From VGWB01 sp964480945 (GTDB lineage Bacteria; Bacteroidota; Ignavibacteria; UBA10030): DNA of 37,049 nt. The stretch covers positions 1 to 37,049 of the forward strand of contig CAYZRX010000033.1 in NCBI GenBank assembly GCA_964480945.1, read 5' to 3'. This document shows, in pieces, positions 16,112 through 26,200 of the stretch. The translations under genes were made by a program, and so were the position numbers. Position 1 is the stretch's first letter, and each line of letters opens with the position of its first letter. The notes under the pieces are model-generated. The model did no database searches and was not told where the DNA came from. It saw only the letters and a program-made list of their open reading frames with translations.

Positions 16112-16134
16112 GATATCATGAAGTCAATGATATC
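16112..16134. promoter_or_regulatory. Perfect 8-bp inverted repeat between the NTF2-like and propeller genes
   Basis: GATATCAT at 16112-16119 and ATGATATC at 16127-16134 are exact inverted repeats with a seven-base spacer. The element sits about 60 bp upstream of the start at 16193. Its AT-rich arms and short spacer suit a protein-binding operator better than a terminator, but no regulator gene is adjacent, and no T-run follows. Confidence 0.35.
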
Positions 16135-16192
16135 GGGATTGTCATGTCGCCCTGGTATTGAGGTATAGTCAATGAATCATAGGAGGCTCAAT

Positions 16193-17059
16193 ATGTTAAA
16201 GAGAATGTACAGATTAATCTTCCTTTCGGGAATCGCTGTCCTATCGATAGCCACACTGTCACTTGCCCAGCATGTCAAGCAGATCACAAAAGATCCTGCT
16301 CCGGATCTTCATGCCAAATTCTCACCGGATGGGAAAATGCTTGCCTTCGCATCCTGGAGAAGCGGTGAACTGAAGATTTGGTTGGTTCCGGCTGAGGGCG
16401 GCGAGGCTGTGATACTGGAAACGGGCCTCTCCGGGGATCATCACATATCCTGGGCTCCGGATGGAAAGCAGATCGCTTTTGACGCGAGGTGGAACGGAAC
16501 GCCAAATATATTCACAATTTCTCTGGACGGTGGTAAACCGAAAAGGCTCAGCCAGGAGGGAATGGCTGACCTCCAGCCCTATTGGCCGCCCGACGGTTCG
16601 CGCATTGCCTTCGCCTCTTTTCGAAGCGGGAATGCGGATATCTGGATTGTGCCTGCAGAGGGAGGCCAAGCAACTCAATTGACTCATGATCAAGCCACGG
16701 ATCATCATCCGGTCTGGTCTCCGGACGGATCGAAGATAGCGTTCACCTCCAATCGGAACGGGAGCAGGGATATATGGGTAATTCCTGCTTCAGGGGGAGA
16801 AGCTAGACAGCTGACGTTTCTGGAGGGTGATGAGGACCAGGCCTGCTGGTCCCCTGACGGTACCAAGATCGCTTTCATGTCGAAGCTCAGCGGGAAGCAG
16901 GATATCTGGATCGTCTCGGTATCAGGGGGCCAACCGGTTCGTTTCACGGAGGAATCGGAAAACTCCTGGCCCACCTGGTCACCCGACGGAAAGAAGATTG
17001 CGTTTGCCTCAAATCGTGCTGGGAACAGTGATGTCTGGGTAAAGGAAGCAGAATTCTAA
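16193..17059 (+). CDS. Exported six-bladed TolB-like (PD40) beta-propeller
   Basis: A 288-residue protein. The signal peptide is about 1-26 (ending SLAQ). It consists of six clear PD40 repeats of the form W-x-P-D-G-x-x-I-A-F-x-S-x-x-x-G-x-x-D-I-W, at about 45-residue spacing (FSPDGKMLAFASW, WAPDGKQIAFDAR, WPPDGSRIAFASF, WSPDGSKIAFTSN, WSPDGTKIAFMSK, WSPDGKKIAFASN). Six blades match the TolB propeller, but the TolB N-terminal domain is missing. Such proteins are usually binding platforms in the periplasm. ATG 16193 is chosen because AGGAGG at 16181-16186 precedes it by six bases; another ATG lies at 16172. It lacks the YLGQKPPG signature and so is a different propeller family from its neighbours. 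Confidence 0.87.
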   Translation: MLKRMYRLIFLSGIAVLSIATLSLAQHVKQITKDPAPDLHAKFSPDGKMLAFASWRSGELKIWLVPAEGGEAVILETGLSGDHHISWAPDGKQIAFDARWNGTPNIFTISLDGGKPKRLSQEGMADLQPYWPPDGSRIAFASFRSGNADIWIVPAEGGQATQLTHDQATDHHPVWSPDGSKIAFTSNRNGSRDIWVIPASGGEARQLTFLEGDEDQACWSPDGTKIAFMSKLSGKQDIWIVSVSGGQPVRFTEESENSWPTWSPDGKKIAFASNRAGNSDVWVKEAEF

Positions 17060-17084
17060 GTCAAAATGAAGGCGACGTAGGAAA

Positions 17085-17663
17085 ATGTCTCTCACGCCAG
17101 CTTTTGAAATAGGTCTCTGCAACGCCTGGATATTCATGATTGTGTTTCTTCTTCAGATGCTTGCAATCATCGTAGTGAACAGGCGTGCGTGGGAAAGAAG
17201 TCACATCCCCGTTGATGCAAGACGAAGCAAGTTTGAGAGATATGTCGGCATCGTCGGTAATCTGGTCTGGCTATTGGCCATGGGATATTCAGTGTTCTTG
17301 CCACTTCAACCTGATACTGCCTGGTTTTGCATTGGCCTGTCCATTTTTGTTGTTGGCTTGAGCCTCATGGTGATGGCCACTTACGACTTCATGAGCACAC
17401 CCACAAATCGGTTGATTACAACAGGAGCATACCGGTTTTCACGACATCCGATGTATTTATCCACCTCTTTCATCTGCTTGGGCGCTGGTCTTGCTGCTCT
17501 GTCATGGCTCTTCATATTCCTGAGCATAGTGATGGCCCTGTGCTTGTATCAAGAGGCGCTTATTGAAGAAAGATATTGTTTGAATAAATATGGTGACTCC
17601 TACCAGGACTACAAGAGTAAGACTCCAAGATTGATTGGCGTTCCGAAAAAGGCTGACAAATGA
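17085..17663 (+). CDS. Isoprenylcysteine carboxyl methyltransferase (ICMT/PEMT)-like membrane methyltransferase
   Basis: A 192-residue inner-membrane protein with about four to five hydrophobic segments (13-32, 53-72, 79-97, 127-150). The C-terminal SAM-binding pattern of the ICMT/PEMT superfamily is visible: TTGAYRFSRHPMYLS at about 109-123, and EERYCLNKYGDSYQDY with the final TPRLIG. Bacterial members methylate small hydrophobic or lipid substrates, not prenylated proteins, and the substrate here is unknown. It starts 25 bp after the six-blade propeller and is followed by a YLGQKPPG propeller after 25 bp, so these genes probably share a transcript. Confidence 0.85.
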   Translation: MSLTPAFEIGLCNAWIFMIVFLLQMLAIIVVNRRAWERSHIPVDARRSKFERYVGIVGNLVWLLAMGYSVFLPLQPDTAWFCIGLSIFVVGLSLMVMATYDFMSTPTNRLITTGAYRFSRHPMYLSTSFICLGAGLAALSWLFIFLSIVMALCLYQEALIEERYCLNKYGDSYQDYKSKTPRLIGVPKKADK

Positions 17664-17688
17664 AAATATTGCAGTAGTGGAGGTAGCG

Positions 17689-18582
17689 TTGAACTTAAGG
17701 GCTATCTGTTTCGGAGTAACATTCTGTCTCGCATTCGTCATCAGCAGTCTCGTGGCGCAGAGTAATTTCCCGGTCCTCAAAGACCCCTACCTCGGCCAGA
17801 AGCCGCCAGGGATGACGCCCGAGATTTTCGCACCGGGGATAGTCTCTTCAATAGAATTCGTTGATTTCAAGGGCTCATTTTCTCCCGACGGAAACGAGTA
17901 CTATTTTTACAGACTATCGTCTCCATCCGATGAATTAATTCCGACAATATTCTTCACAGAGGTTAAGAACGGAGTATGGACAGAACCGGCGCCACTGCAG
18001 ATATCTCAAGGAATTCGCGCCTCCCACCCTTGTGTTTCAAGCGATAATAAACGGCTGTTTTTTTGTTGGCAGTTCGGGCAGGGACAAACTCAACAGTCCG
18101 GTTACTACGCGTCTGAAAGAGCTGATACCGGGTGGTCTGTTCCAAAATATGTGGGGCGGGGAATGTATTTGACTTCCGATCATTCAGGTCAGCTTTATAC
18201 AACAGAGTCAGTGTGGGGAAGCCAACCCAAGCATTACCTTGCAAAGGTAACTTTCAGCAACGGTGTTTTTAGTAGTTATGAAAGGTTGAATATCAACCCT
18301 CACTATGGAAACCAGACACATCCCTGTATCGCGCCTGATGGAAGCTATATCATCTTCGACATCAATGTTGACAATGGTAGTCTCTATGTCAGCTTCAAGG
18401 ATAAAGATGGCAAGTGGGGCGAGGCGATTGACCTGACCAAGCATGGTTTCGAACCAGATACAAGAGGAGCCTACATCTCACCGGATGGAAAATATCTATT
18501 CTTCTCATACAAGGGTGATATTTGGTGGGTTGATACTAGGGTGATTGAAAAGTTGAAGCCGAAAGAGCTCAAAAACAAATAG
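17689..18582 (+). CDS. Exported PD40 beta-propeller protein, YLGQKPPG family
   Basis: A 297-residue protein. I take TTG 17689 as the start because GGAGG lies at 17679-17683 and a signal peptide follows (about 1-24, hydrophobic ICFGVTFCLAFVISSLVAQ). The signature DPYLGQKPPGMTPEIFAPG comes at about residues 31-49. Blades are marked by FSPDGNEYYFYR, SSDNKRLFFCW, IAPDGSYIIFD and ISPDGKYLFFSYKGDIWWVD. The C-terminus VIEKLKPKELKNK matches the endings of the paralogues and of the two fossil tails. It is followed after 15 bp by its paralogue at 18598, which indicates tandem duplication. A binding function is inferred from the fold only. Confidence 0.8.
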   Translation: MNLRAICFGVTFCLAFVISSLVAQSNFPVLKDPYLGQKPPGMTPEIFAPGIVSSIEFVDFKGSFSPDGNEYYFYRLSSPSDELIPTIFFTEVKNGVWTEPAPLQISQGIRASHPCVSSDNKRLFFCWQFGQGQTQQSGYYASERADTGWSVPKYVGRGMYLTSDHSGQLYTTESVWGSQPKHYLAKVTFSNGVFSSYERLNINPHYGNQTHPCIAPDGSYIIFDINVDNGSLYVSFKDKDGKWGEAIDLTKHGFEPDTRGAYISPDGKYLFFSYKGDIWWVDTRVIEKLKPKELKNK

Positions 18583-18597
18583 CTGAATGGGAGAATC

Positions 18598-19527
18598 ATG
18601 ACTAGAAAACAAATTCTTATCAGTTGTTTGCTGACTGTGGCGGTAATAAGCACCAACGCCCAGCAAGCTGATTTCCCAAAACTCACCGGCCCCTACCTCG
18701 GTCAAAAACCGCCGGGGTTGACGCCTGAGATATTTGCCCCCGACGTCATTAGCGACGCCCCTCATTCTGTTGCCGTATTCTCCCCTGACGGACGAGAAGC
18801 ATTTTGGGTGCCATGGTCAACTCTAAGAATGAATATGATGAAGCAGGCCAATGGCATCTGGACAAAACCGCAAACCGTTTCATTCGCTTCGGAGTATGAC
18901 GCAGAGAATCCATGGTTCACAGGGGATGGCACCAGGATGTATTTCACGTCTACTAGACCTCTTGAATCCGAGGGTTTGGCAGGAAAAGAAAAGTTTTGGA
19001 ATGAAAACATCTGGTATGTCGGACGGGAACAGGACGGCTGGTCTGAACCAGTTGCTCTGGGGCCGGAAGTCAATTCAATGGGCCTTCATTGGCAGATCTC
19101 CATTGATGATCTGAATAGCGACCTTTATTTCTCCGCCTCCAGCGGGGAAGGTGGCGGAGGGAGCGACATATATCAATCAGTTCTCGCTGATGAGCGGTAT
19201 TCGATTCCTGTTAAACTGAGCGAGGCGGTCAATACGAAGGGAGATGAAGACACACCTTTTGTTGCTTCCGATGGCAGTTATCTGATTTTTGCACGGAAGC
19301 CGGGTGCCGATACTTTCGCGGATCTCTATATTAGCTTTCGGAATGTGGATAGGGCGTGGACGAGTGCAATCCCAATGGGAAGTCCAATTAATTCAGAGGC
19401 GCATGAAGTGTGCCCGCTTGTGACAAGGGACGGTAAATACATGTTCTTCATCAGTATGAGATCAGGAAAACCGCAGATCTATTGGGTGGATGCAAAAATC
19501 ATCGAAGAGCTGAGACGAAGGAAATGA
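18598..19527 (+). CDS. Exported PD40 beta-propeller protein, YLGQKPPG family
   Basis: A 309-residue protein and the best-preserved member of the family in this window. The signal peptide is about 1-22 (ILISCLLTVAVISTNAQQ), then GPYLGQKPPGLTPEIFAPD. Blades are marked by FSPDGREAFWV, FTGDGTRMYFTSTR, LNSDLYFSASSGEGGGG, VASDGSYLIFAR and TRDGKYMFFISM. The end is YWVDAKIIEELRRRK. A short GGGAG sits just before the ATG. Compared with the gene at 12430, its C-terminus is intact and shows what that gene lost to its frameshift. It is the last gene before a 714-bp non-coding stretch. Confidence 0.83.
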   Translation: MTRKQILISCLLTVAVISTNAQQADFPKLTGPYLGQKPPGLTPEIFAPDVISDAPHSVAVFSPDGREAFWVPWSTLRMNMMKQANGIWTKPQTVSFASEYDAENPWFTGDGTRMYFTSTRPLESEGLAGKEKFWNENIWYVGREQDGWSEPVALGPEVNSMGLHWQISIDDLNSDLYFSASSGEGGGGSDIYQSVLADERYSIPVKLSEAVNTKGDEDTPFVASDGSYLIFARKPGADTFADLYISFRNVDRAWTSAIPMGSPINSEAHEVCPLVTRDGKYMFFISMRSGKPQIYWVDAKIIEELRRRK

Positions 19528-19707
19528 GTTGACCGAATGGGAAAGAGAAAACGACAACATTGTTGACAAAGGAGGATGGCAGCCTCCCGGGATCTGTTGC
19601 GAAGTGCAAATCGTAACTTGGACAGCGCAGTCAAAGTGCGAATTCGAACGATTTCTCAAAGGTTGCAACTGCCGTAAGTAGCCGGCCCCCGCTACAAAAA
19701 ACGGAAG

Positions 19708-19726
19708 CGCCCCCCTCGTGGGGGCG
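19708..19726 (-). terminator. GC-rich hairpin, possible terminator for minus-strand transcription
   Basis: CGCCCCC (19708-19714) pairs with GGGGGCG (19720-19726) around a five-base loop. Reading the minus strand, a run of six T follows after a short gap (six A at 19696-19701 on the plus strand). On the plus strand no T-run follows. It could stop antisense transcription, or be a REP-like hairpin. Confidence 0.4.
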
Positions 19727-19784
19727 TTGACGGTTTCTTGGGATGAGCAGAAGATTGAATTCAAGCGGAGCGTCTCTTGCGACG

Positions 19785-19807
19785 TCCCGTCACGCTTTTG
19801 GACGGGA
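19785..19807. repeat. Hairpin TCCCGTC/GACGGGA
   Basis: TCCCGTC at 19785-19791 and GACGGGA at 19801-19807 are exact inverted repeats with a nine-base loop containing TTTT. It belongs to a cluster of GC-rich hairpins similar in style to those at 32276-32330 (TCCCGCA/TGCGGGA), though not the same sequence. Confidence 0.4.
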
Positions 19808-19868
19808 TCTTGCCTGCCCCGATTCTTCTTTTGGGGGTTGAGTCCCGGCAACGAGTCGACGGGACCTG

Positions 19869-19891
19869 CCCCGCTCGCTTTGAGAGCGGGG
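19869..19891 (+). terminator. Hairpin CCCCGCTC/GAGCGGGG
   Basis: CCCCGCTC (19869-19876) and GAGCGGGG (19884-19891) form an eight-bp perfect stem, followed on the plus strand by ATTCTTTGTTCT, a loose T-rich tract. It is a moderate candidate for a terminator of the propeller operon, 340 bp after its last stop codon. Confidence 0.4.
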
Positions 19892-20241
19892 ATTCTTTGT
19901 TCTACTGAGATTTTCTTCAATCATACCGCCTTTTTCCCTCAAGACTACGCTCAGATTTTTCCTTACCAGCACGACTTTGTTGCCTTTCAGGCTGATCTGC
20001 AGTAGCTTTGGATGTGACATGCACCCGCCGGTCTCATCAGAGGACAGCTAAGGATTCTTTCAATCCCGATTCCCCTCCGAGGAGGTTTTCACGATCAGGG
20101 CGACGGTCTGATACTATCGCTCCCGAAATCGTATGTATCTCCTGTGACAAGTCAAACTGATCGTTGAGCCGCAGACTCCCAATCAGTGAAGCCGATGCAG
20201 TCATTGAAACCTCACGCAGCGTGGTGAGCTAAGGACGGAAA

Positions 20242-23200
20242 GTGGAAGCAGGTATTCTTCTCAGTTACTTCGCAAGACAGGATGAAGCTCGTAGGGCCCT
20301 CCGGCTGCTGGAGAAGCGGGGCTTCCGCCGCGCCGCGTTGGTGTACAAATCCGCCGATGGAGACGTACACACTCGGGACCCGTTCCTTTGGCGCCGCGCC
20401 CTTGGGGTGATCCTTGCGACTCTTCTGTGCGGGGGCTTCGCCGGCGTCGCTTGCCTGTTCATCAATTGGCAGGGGTGGATTCCAGGCGGGACGCTTTCCA
20501 TCCTGACTTCGATGCTGGCAGGTGGATTTGCCGGAGCCATCTTCGGTGCGGTGTGGATGCGGCGGTCGAAGCACGGTGTCGAACGAAAGCTGCTTGACGA
20601 TCACACACGCTGGTTGGTTTCTGAGGAGGTCGTCCTGGTTCTCCAGGCACCGATCGATGCGTTGCGGGTCCCCGTGGCGGTGCTTCGGCAAAGCCTGGAA
20701 GTCCCGCCGCCGATCTTCGTCCTGCATCCGAAGCGCGAGAGTCCGGCTGGAGATGTCCGGAGCGCCGGCGTGCCGCTCTCGCTGGCGCTGATCCGGGAGC
20801 ATGCCCAGCGGCTGGCCAAGGAGCACCAGGTCGATCCAAAGCCGGTGAAGAACACCAGGCTGCTCAAGCAGCTCGTGCAAGCACGTCAATGGGTCCATCA
20901 GGTCTGCTCGGACCTCTCCGAAGCGAGTCGATTGGAATTGACTGCAACTCCGGCCGCCGAGTGGATCCTCGACAATGAATACATCATCGAGGGGAACGTT
21001 CGCGATGTTCAACTGAACCTCCCCCGGCGTTACTACCAGCTGTTGCCCGTGCTCTCCAACGAGCAAGGCCGGGGCCTGCCGCGCATCTACGACCTGGCGA
21101 AGGAACTCATCTCCCATGTGGACCTACGTCTGGACCGGGAAAATATCCTTGCGTTTATCGAGGCGTACCAATCCGAGCGCGCTCTGACGATCGGCGAGCT
21201 CTGGGCAGTCCCCCAGATCCTGCGCGTCGCGTTGATCGAGAGCATCCAGAACCTCGCAGCGAGAGCCTTGACGGACCTGCGAGAGCGGGAGGTCGCCGAC
21301 TTGTGGGCGAACAGGCTCGCTACAGCCAACCGTCGGGATCCGAACCGGCTGTTCGCGATCGTGGCAGAACTTGCTGCAAACCAACCGAGCCCGAGTCCCT
21401 ATTTTGGCACTCAACTTGTCGGTCATCTCTACGACGAGGCGGCCGCGTTGGTGCTGGTCCAGAGCTGGCTTGAGCGCACGCTCCGGAAATCCCTGACTGA
21501 TCTCAGCCTGCGCGAGCAAAACCGCCAGACGAAGGATCAAATATCGATTGCGAATGCGTTCACCAGCTTACGACAGCTCGCTCTGTTGGACTGGAGAAAG
21601 ATCTTCGAGAAGCTGAGCCGTGTGGATCAGCTGCTTCGGCTTGATCCGGCCGGCGTTTATCCCAGGATGGACTTCGACACTCGCGATCGGTATCGTCGGA
21701 CGGTTGAGGAGCTCGCCCGCAGGTCCGGTCAGCGTGAGGAACAGGTCGCCCAACGCGCCGTGGAGATGGCCAAGCGGGCCGCTGCTGAATCGGCGGAGGA
21801 TGAGCGCCCGATCCACATCGGGACCTATCTCATCGGGGAGGGAAGGCGCGAGTTCGCCCGGCTCCTCGGGTGCCCGGAAAAGCTTCTCCGCGCCCCGCAA
21901 TGGATATACCGCCATCGACCCGCACTCTACTTTGTTGGGCTCGGTCTCTTCACCCTTGCGTTCATCTCCCTGGTTGCCGCGTTCGGCCTGCGCGGATATT
22001 CACCCGGGATCCAGTTCTTCATGGCTTTCCTCTTTCTGATCCCCACAAGCCAGGTTGCGATTGAGCTCGTCAATTACCTGGTCACGCGGCTTCTTTCACC
22101 CCACACCTTTCCGAAGATGGATTTCGAGGCCTCCGGGATTCCGGATGCATTTCGAACCTTGGTCGTGGTGCCCGCGATGTTGGTGGACGAGAAGTCGATC
22201 CGGGCAGAGGTGGAACGGCTGGAAGTCAGGTACCTGGCCAACAAGGAATCGAACTTGCTCTTCAGCCTCTTCACCGACTACACCGATTCGGATCAGGCGC
22301 ACCGTGAGGGAGATGAACGGCTGCTCCAGACTGCAATCGAAGGTCTTGAAGGTCTCAATCACCGGTATGGCGGTGAACGGTTCTTCCTTTTCCATCGAAA
22401 ACGAAAATGGAGTGAATCCGAACAGAAGTATATCGGCTGGGAGCGCAAACGCGGAAAGCTGGAAGAGCTCAACCGCCTTATCGACGGAACGCGGCCCGAA
22501 GCCGCCGGTCAATTGGCATTCGTCGGCGATGCAGGTCAACTGTCGAATGTGAGATTTGTGATCACCCTCGACAGCGACACGCAGCTGCCTCACGGGACCG
22601 CCCGCAGGATGATCGAGACCCTGGCTCACCTCCTGAACCAACCGCGCTTCAACGCCGACGGCACGATAGCCGCCGGCTCCTACACGATCATCCAGCCGCG
22701 CGTCAGCCCCACGCTGCCAAGCACGAGCGCCTCGCTCTTCAGCCGTCTGTTCGCCGACGCGGTCGGCATCGACCCCTATTCGAAAGCCGTTTCCGATGTC
22801 AACCAGGATCTCACCGGTGAAGGTTCGTATTACGGTAAGGGCATCTACGATGTGCGCGCCTTCAGCCGCGTGCTTTCAGGAAGGCTCCCTGAGGAGAGAG
22901 TGCTGAGCCATGATTTGATCGAAGGAGCGTACGTCCGGGTGGGACTGGCCAGTGACATCGAGCTCTTCGACGAGTTCCCGCAGGGCTACCTGAGTTACAG
23001 CAAACGCCAACATCGTTGGATTCGCGGCGATTGGCAAATCGCGGACTGGATCTTTCCTCGCGTTCCCGCGCCGGGGAGTAGGCGAGCGCCGAATCCGCTC
23101 TCCAAGTTCAACCGTTGGAAGATCTTCGACAACCTGCGCCGAAGCTTGCTGCCGGTGACCAGCCTGGGGTTGCTGATAGCGTCCTGGCTGATTTCCACCC

Positions 23201-26200
23201 GGCTCGGATGGATCTCGACAGTTGTCGTGGTCGTACAGCTGCTCTTTCACCCTCTTGCGCAGCCCCTCACGATGGCGACAACGCGTAAAGGGCTGAAGCA
23301 CTTCTCTTTCCCGAAGGTGGCGCACGACCTGCTGCGAGCGCTCGCTGACGCCGCATTACTCCCGCACCAGGCCGGGCTCGCCCTCGACGCCATCCTGCGC
23401 GTTTGGTACCGTCGCTTCATTTCCCATCATAAGCTGCTCGAGTGGACTCCTGCCCAGGCAGTCCGCCGTAGTGCCGCCCGCCCGCACCCATGGTTCACAG
23501 CCTCTTTGGGCCTGGCGAGCGTCCTGAGCGTGATGGTCGGCTGGACGGTCGTTCGCTGGATGCCGTCTGCACTTGCGATCGCGAGTCCCTGGTTTCTGTT
23601 GTGGTTCTTGTCTCCTCTGCTCGGATGGCTCTTGAACCTTCGATCGCATCCGGGGCAAGATCAAATCGTGCTCCCTGGAAAGGATCTGCTGTTCCTGAGG
23701 AAGGTGGCACGACGAACCTGGCGCTACTTCTCCGATTTTGTCGGCGATCAGACCTCCTGGCTTCCGCCGGATAACTACCAGGTTGCGTATCAGAACCGGC
23801 TCGCGACGCGTACCAGTCCGACGAATATCGGTCTCTGGATGAATAGCACGCTGGCAGCGCATGATTTCGGATATGTGACACCGGATCAGGTCGTCGAAAT
23901 CCTGACGCATTCCATGGAGACGATCGGAAGACTGGAACGCTATGAGGGTCATCTGCTGAACTGGTACGATATCAAGACTCTGGCTCCTCTCGAACCGCGC
24001 TATGTCTCCTCCGTCGACAGCGGAAACCTCCTTGGCTCGTTATGGGCGCTGGAGCATGGCCTCGATGAGCTGATCGCGCGGCCCGTCCTCGATGGAAGAG
24101 CATTTGAAGGCCTGCGTGACACGGGCGAAATCCTCAAAGAGGTCGTCGAGCAGAAAGGAATCGGCGGTCTTGACGCATCCGTGCTGGAGGAACTCTTGCG
24201 CATGTGCGAATCCCCGCCGGACCGCATCACTGACGTGATTCATCTGCTGCGCAGGATGGAGGGGAGCGTAAGGACTCTGGCCGCCCAGGCGCGTGAGTCC
24301 GCCGACGTTGATGCGAGCCCATCCTATTGGGCCGGACAAATGGAGCAACAGGTCTCGGCCTGGCTGGGAATTGCGGATCGCTATTGTTCCTGGATCGAAA
24401 TCCTCGATGAGAAAGGTGAAGCGGATCTCGCTCAGCTGGGTTCGGATGCCCTTCAGGCCTTCCGTGAGGGTCTGCATCGCGCGCCTTCGCTTCTCGATCT
24501 CGCTCATGGGAACAGCAGTTGTATCCAGATCCTCCGGTCGATCCGTGAGACGGCTCCACCTCCTGCAGGTCCCCTGTCCGAATGGCTTGACCGCCTCATA
24601 CAGGCCTTCGCAAAGTCGCAATGGCTCGCCGGCGAAGAGCTGGGTTTGAACGAGGGGCTCATCACGAACGTGCGTGAACTGTCGGAATCGATCAACATGA
24701 GCTTCCTGTATGATCCCGAGCGACGTTTGTTTTCCATCGGCTACAATGTCTCTGAAGGCCGCCTGGATAGTGCCTTCTACGATCTCCTGGCGAGTGAGGC
24801 GCGGTTCGGAGGCTTCGTGGCCATTGCCCGCGGAGACGTGCCGGTTGAGCATTGGTTCTCGATGAGCCGGCCCTACGGCGCCATCGGCCGGCGCCGGGTG
24901 CTGCTCAGCTGGACCGGGACCATGTTCGAGTACCTGATGCCGCTGATATTTCAGCGCTCGTACGGAAATTCGCTCCTTGACGATGCGGCAAAGGAAGTCG
25001 TGGCGACCCAAATTGATTACGGTCGCAGGCGACGTGTGCCGTGGGGGGTCTCGGAATCTGCCTTTGGAGATCTGGACATCAACAAGACGTATCAATATAA
25101 AGCCTTCGGCGTACCGGAACTCGGATTGAAGCGCGGCCTGGAGGAGGATGTCGTTGTAGCCCCTTATGCAGCCCTTCTGGCAGTGAATGTTGAGCCGGGG
25201 GAGACGGTGAGGAACCTCCGGCGGCTGGCCGGCCTCGGGCTTCTGAATGAATACGGTTTCTACGAAGCAATCGACTTCAGCCGTCAACCGAGTCGCAAGG
25301 GTGAGCGTGGAGTGATCATAAGGGTTTACATGGCCCATCATCAAGGCATGGGGTTCCTTTCGCTCACGAACTTCCTCCATAGGGATGCCATCCAGCGGCG
25401 TTTCCATGCCGACCTGCGTGTGCGTGCGGTTGAGACCTTGCTCCAGGAACGTGTCCCGACCCTTCCCCCCCTGTACCACATCTCCACGCGGGAAGGGGTC
25501 CCTTCGGCGATAAGCGCCGGTGAACTTGCACCTTCGGTCAGCAAGTTCGATACGCCCCACACCGGCACGCCCAAGACTCAATTGCTCTGCAATGGTCGTT
25601 ATGGCCTGATGGTTACGAACGCAGGCGGTGGATATAGTCAGTGGGGCGACTTTGAGATCACACGCTGGAGAGCGGATCGGACTCAGGATCTGTGGGGAAC
25701 CTTCTGCTACATCCGTGAAGCTGATGCGAATCGACTGTGGTCCAACACGTTTCACCCCGTTGGCGGGAAGGATGAGGTTCACAGCGTCGAATTCGCGCTC
25801 GACCGTGCCGTGTTCCGCCACGTCGATAATGGTATTCATACCGAGACCGAGGTCATCGTCTCGCCGGAAGATGACGTGGAGATTCGGCGGATCACGTTGA
25901 TCAATCGGTCTGTTCATACCCGCCGCCTCGATCTTACGAGCTACGTCGAACTTTCGATGGCGGCGCATAACGCGGACCGGCAGCATCCGGCCTTCAATAA
26001 GATGTTCATCGAAACCGAAGCGGTTCCTGAACTCCAGGCTCTCCTCGCGTACCGCCGGACCCGGAGCAAAGACGAACCGCCCCTCTATGTGGCCCATCGC
26101 TTTACGCTTGAGCAAGCCGTGGATGAAGTCCTGCAGTTCGAGACCGACCGGCGGAGATTCATCGGACGCGGACGGACGCTCGCGAACCCGATGGGGGTTT

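Larger units (their letters stand above)
19528..20241. other. 714-bp gene-free stretch rich in hairpins
   Basis: No gene is recognised here. A 33-codon frame at 19576-19677 has GGAGG directly against its ATG, too close for good initiation, and looks like nothing known. Three hairpins lie at 19708-19726, 19785-19807 and 19869-19891. The second half (19900-20240) shows no repeats I could define. It separates the propeller genes from the GC-rich glucan synthase, so the promoter of the latter must be here, but I see no convincing -35/-10 pair. Confidence 0.6.

Noticed and set aside
19576..19677. 33-codon frame after the propeller genes
   Set aside because: The GGAGG directly abuts the ATG, the product has no similarity I recognise, and it lies in a hairpin-rich non-coding stretch.
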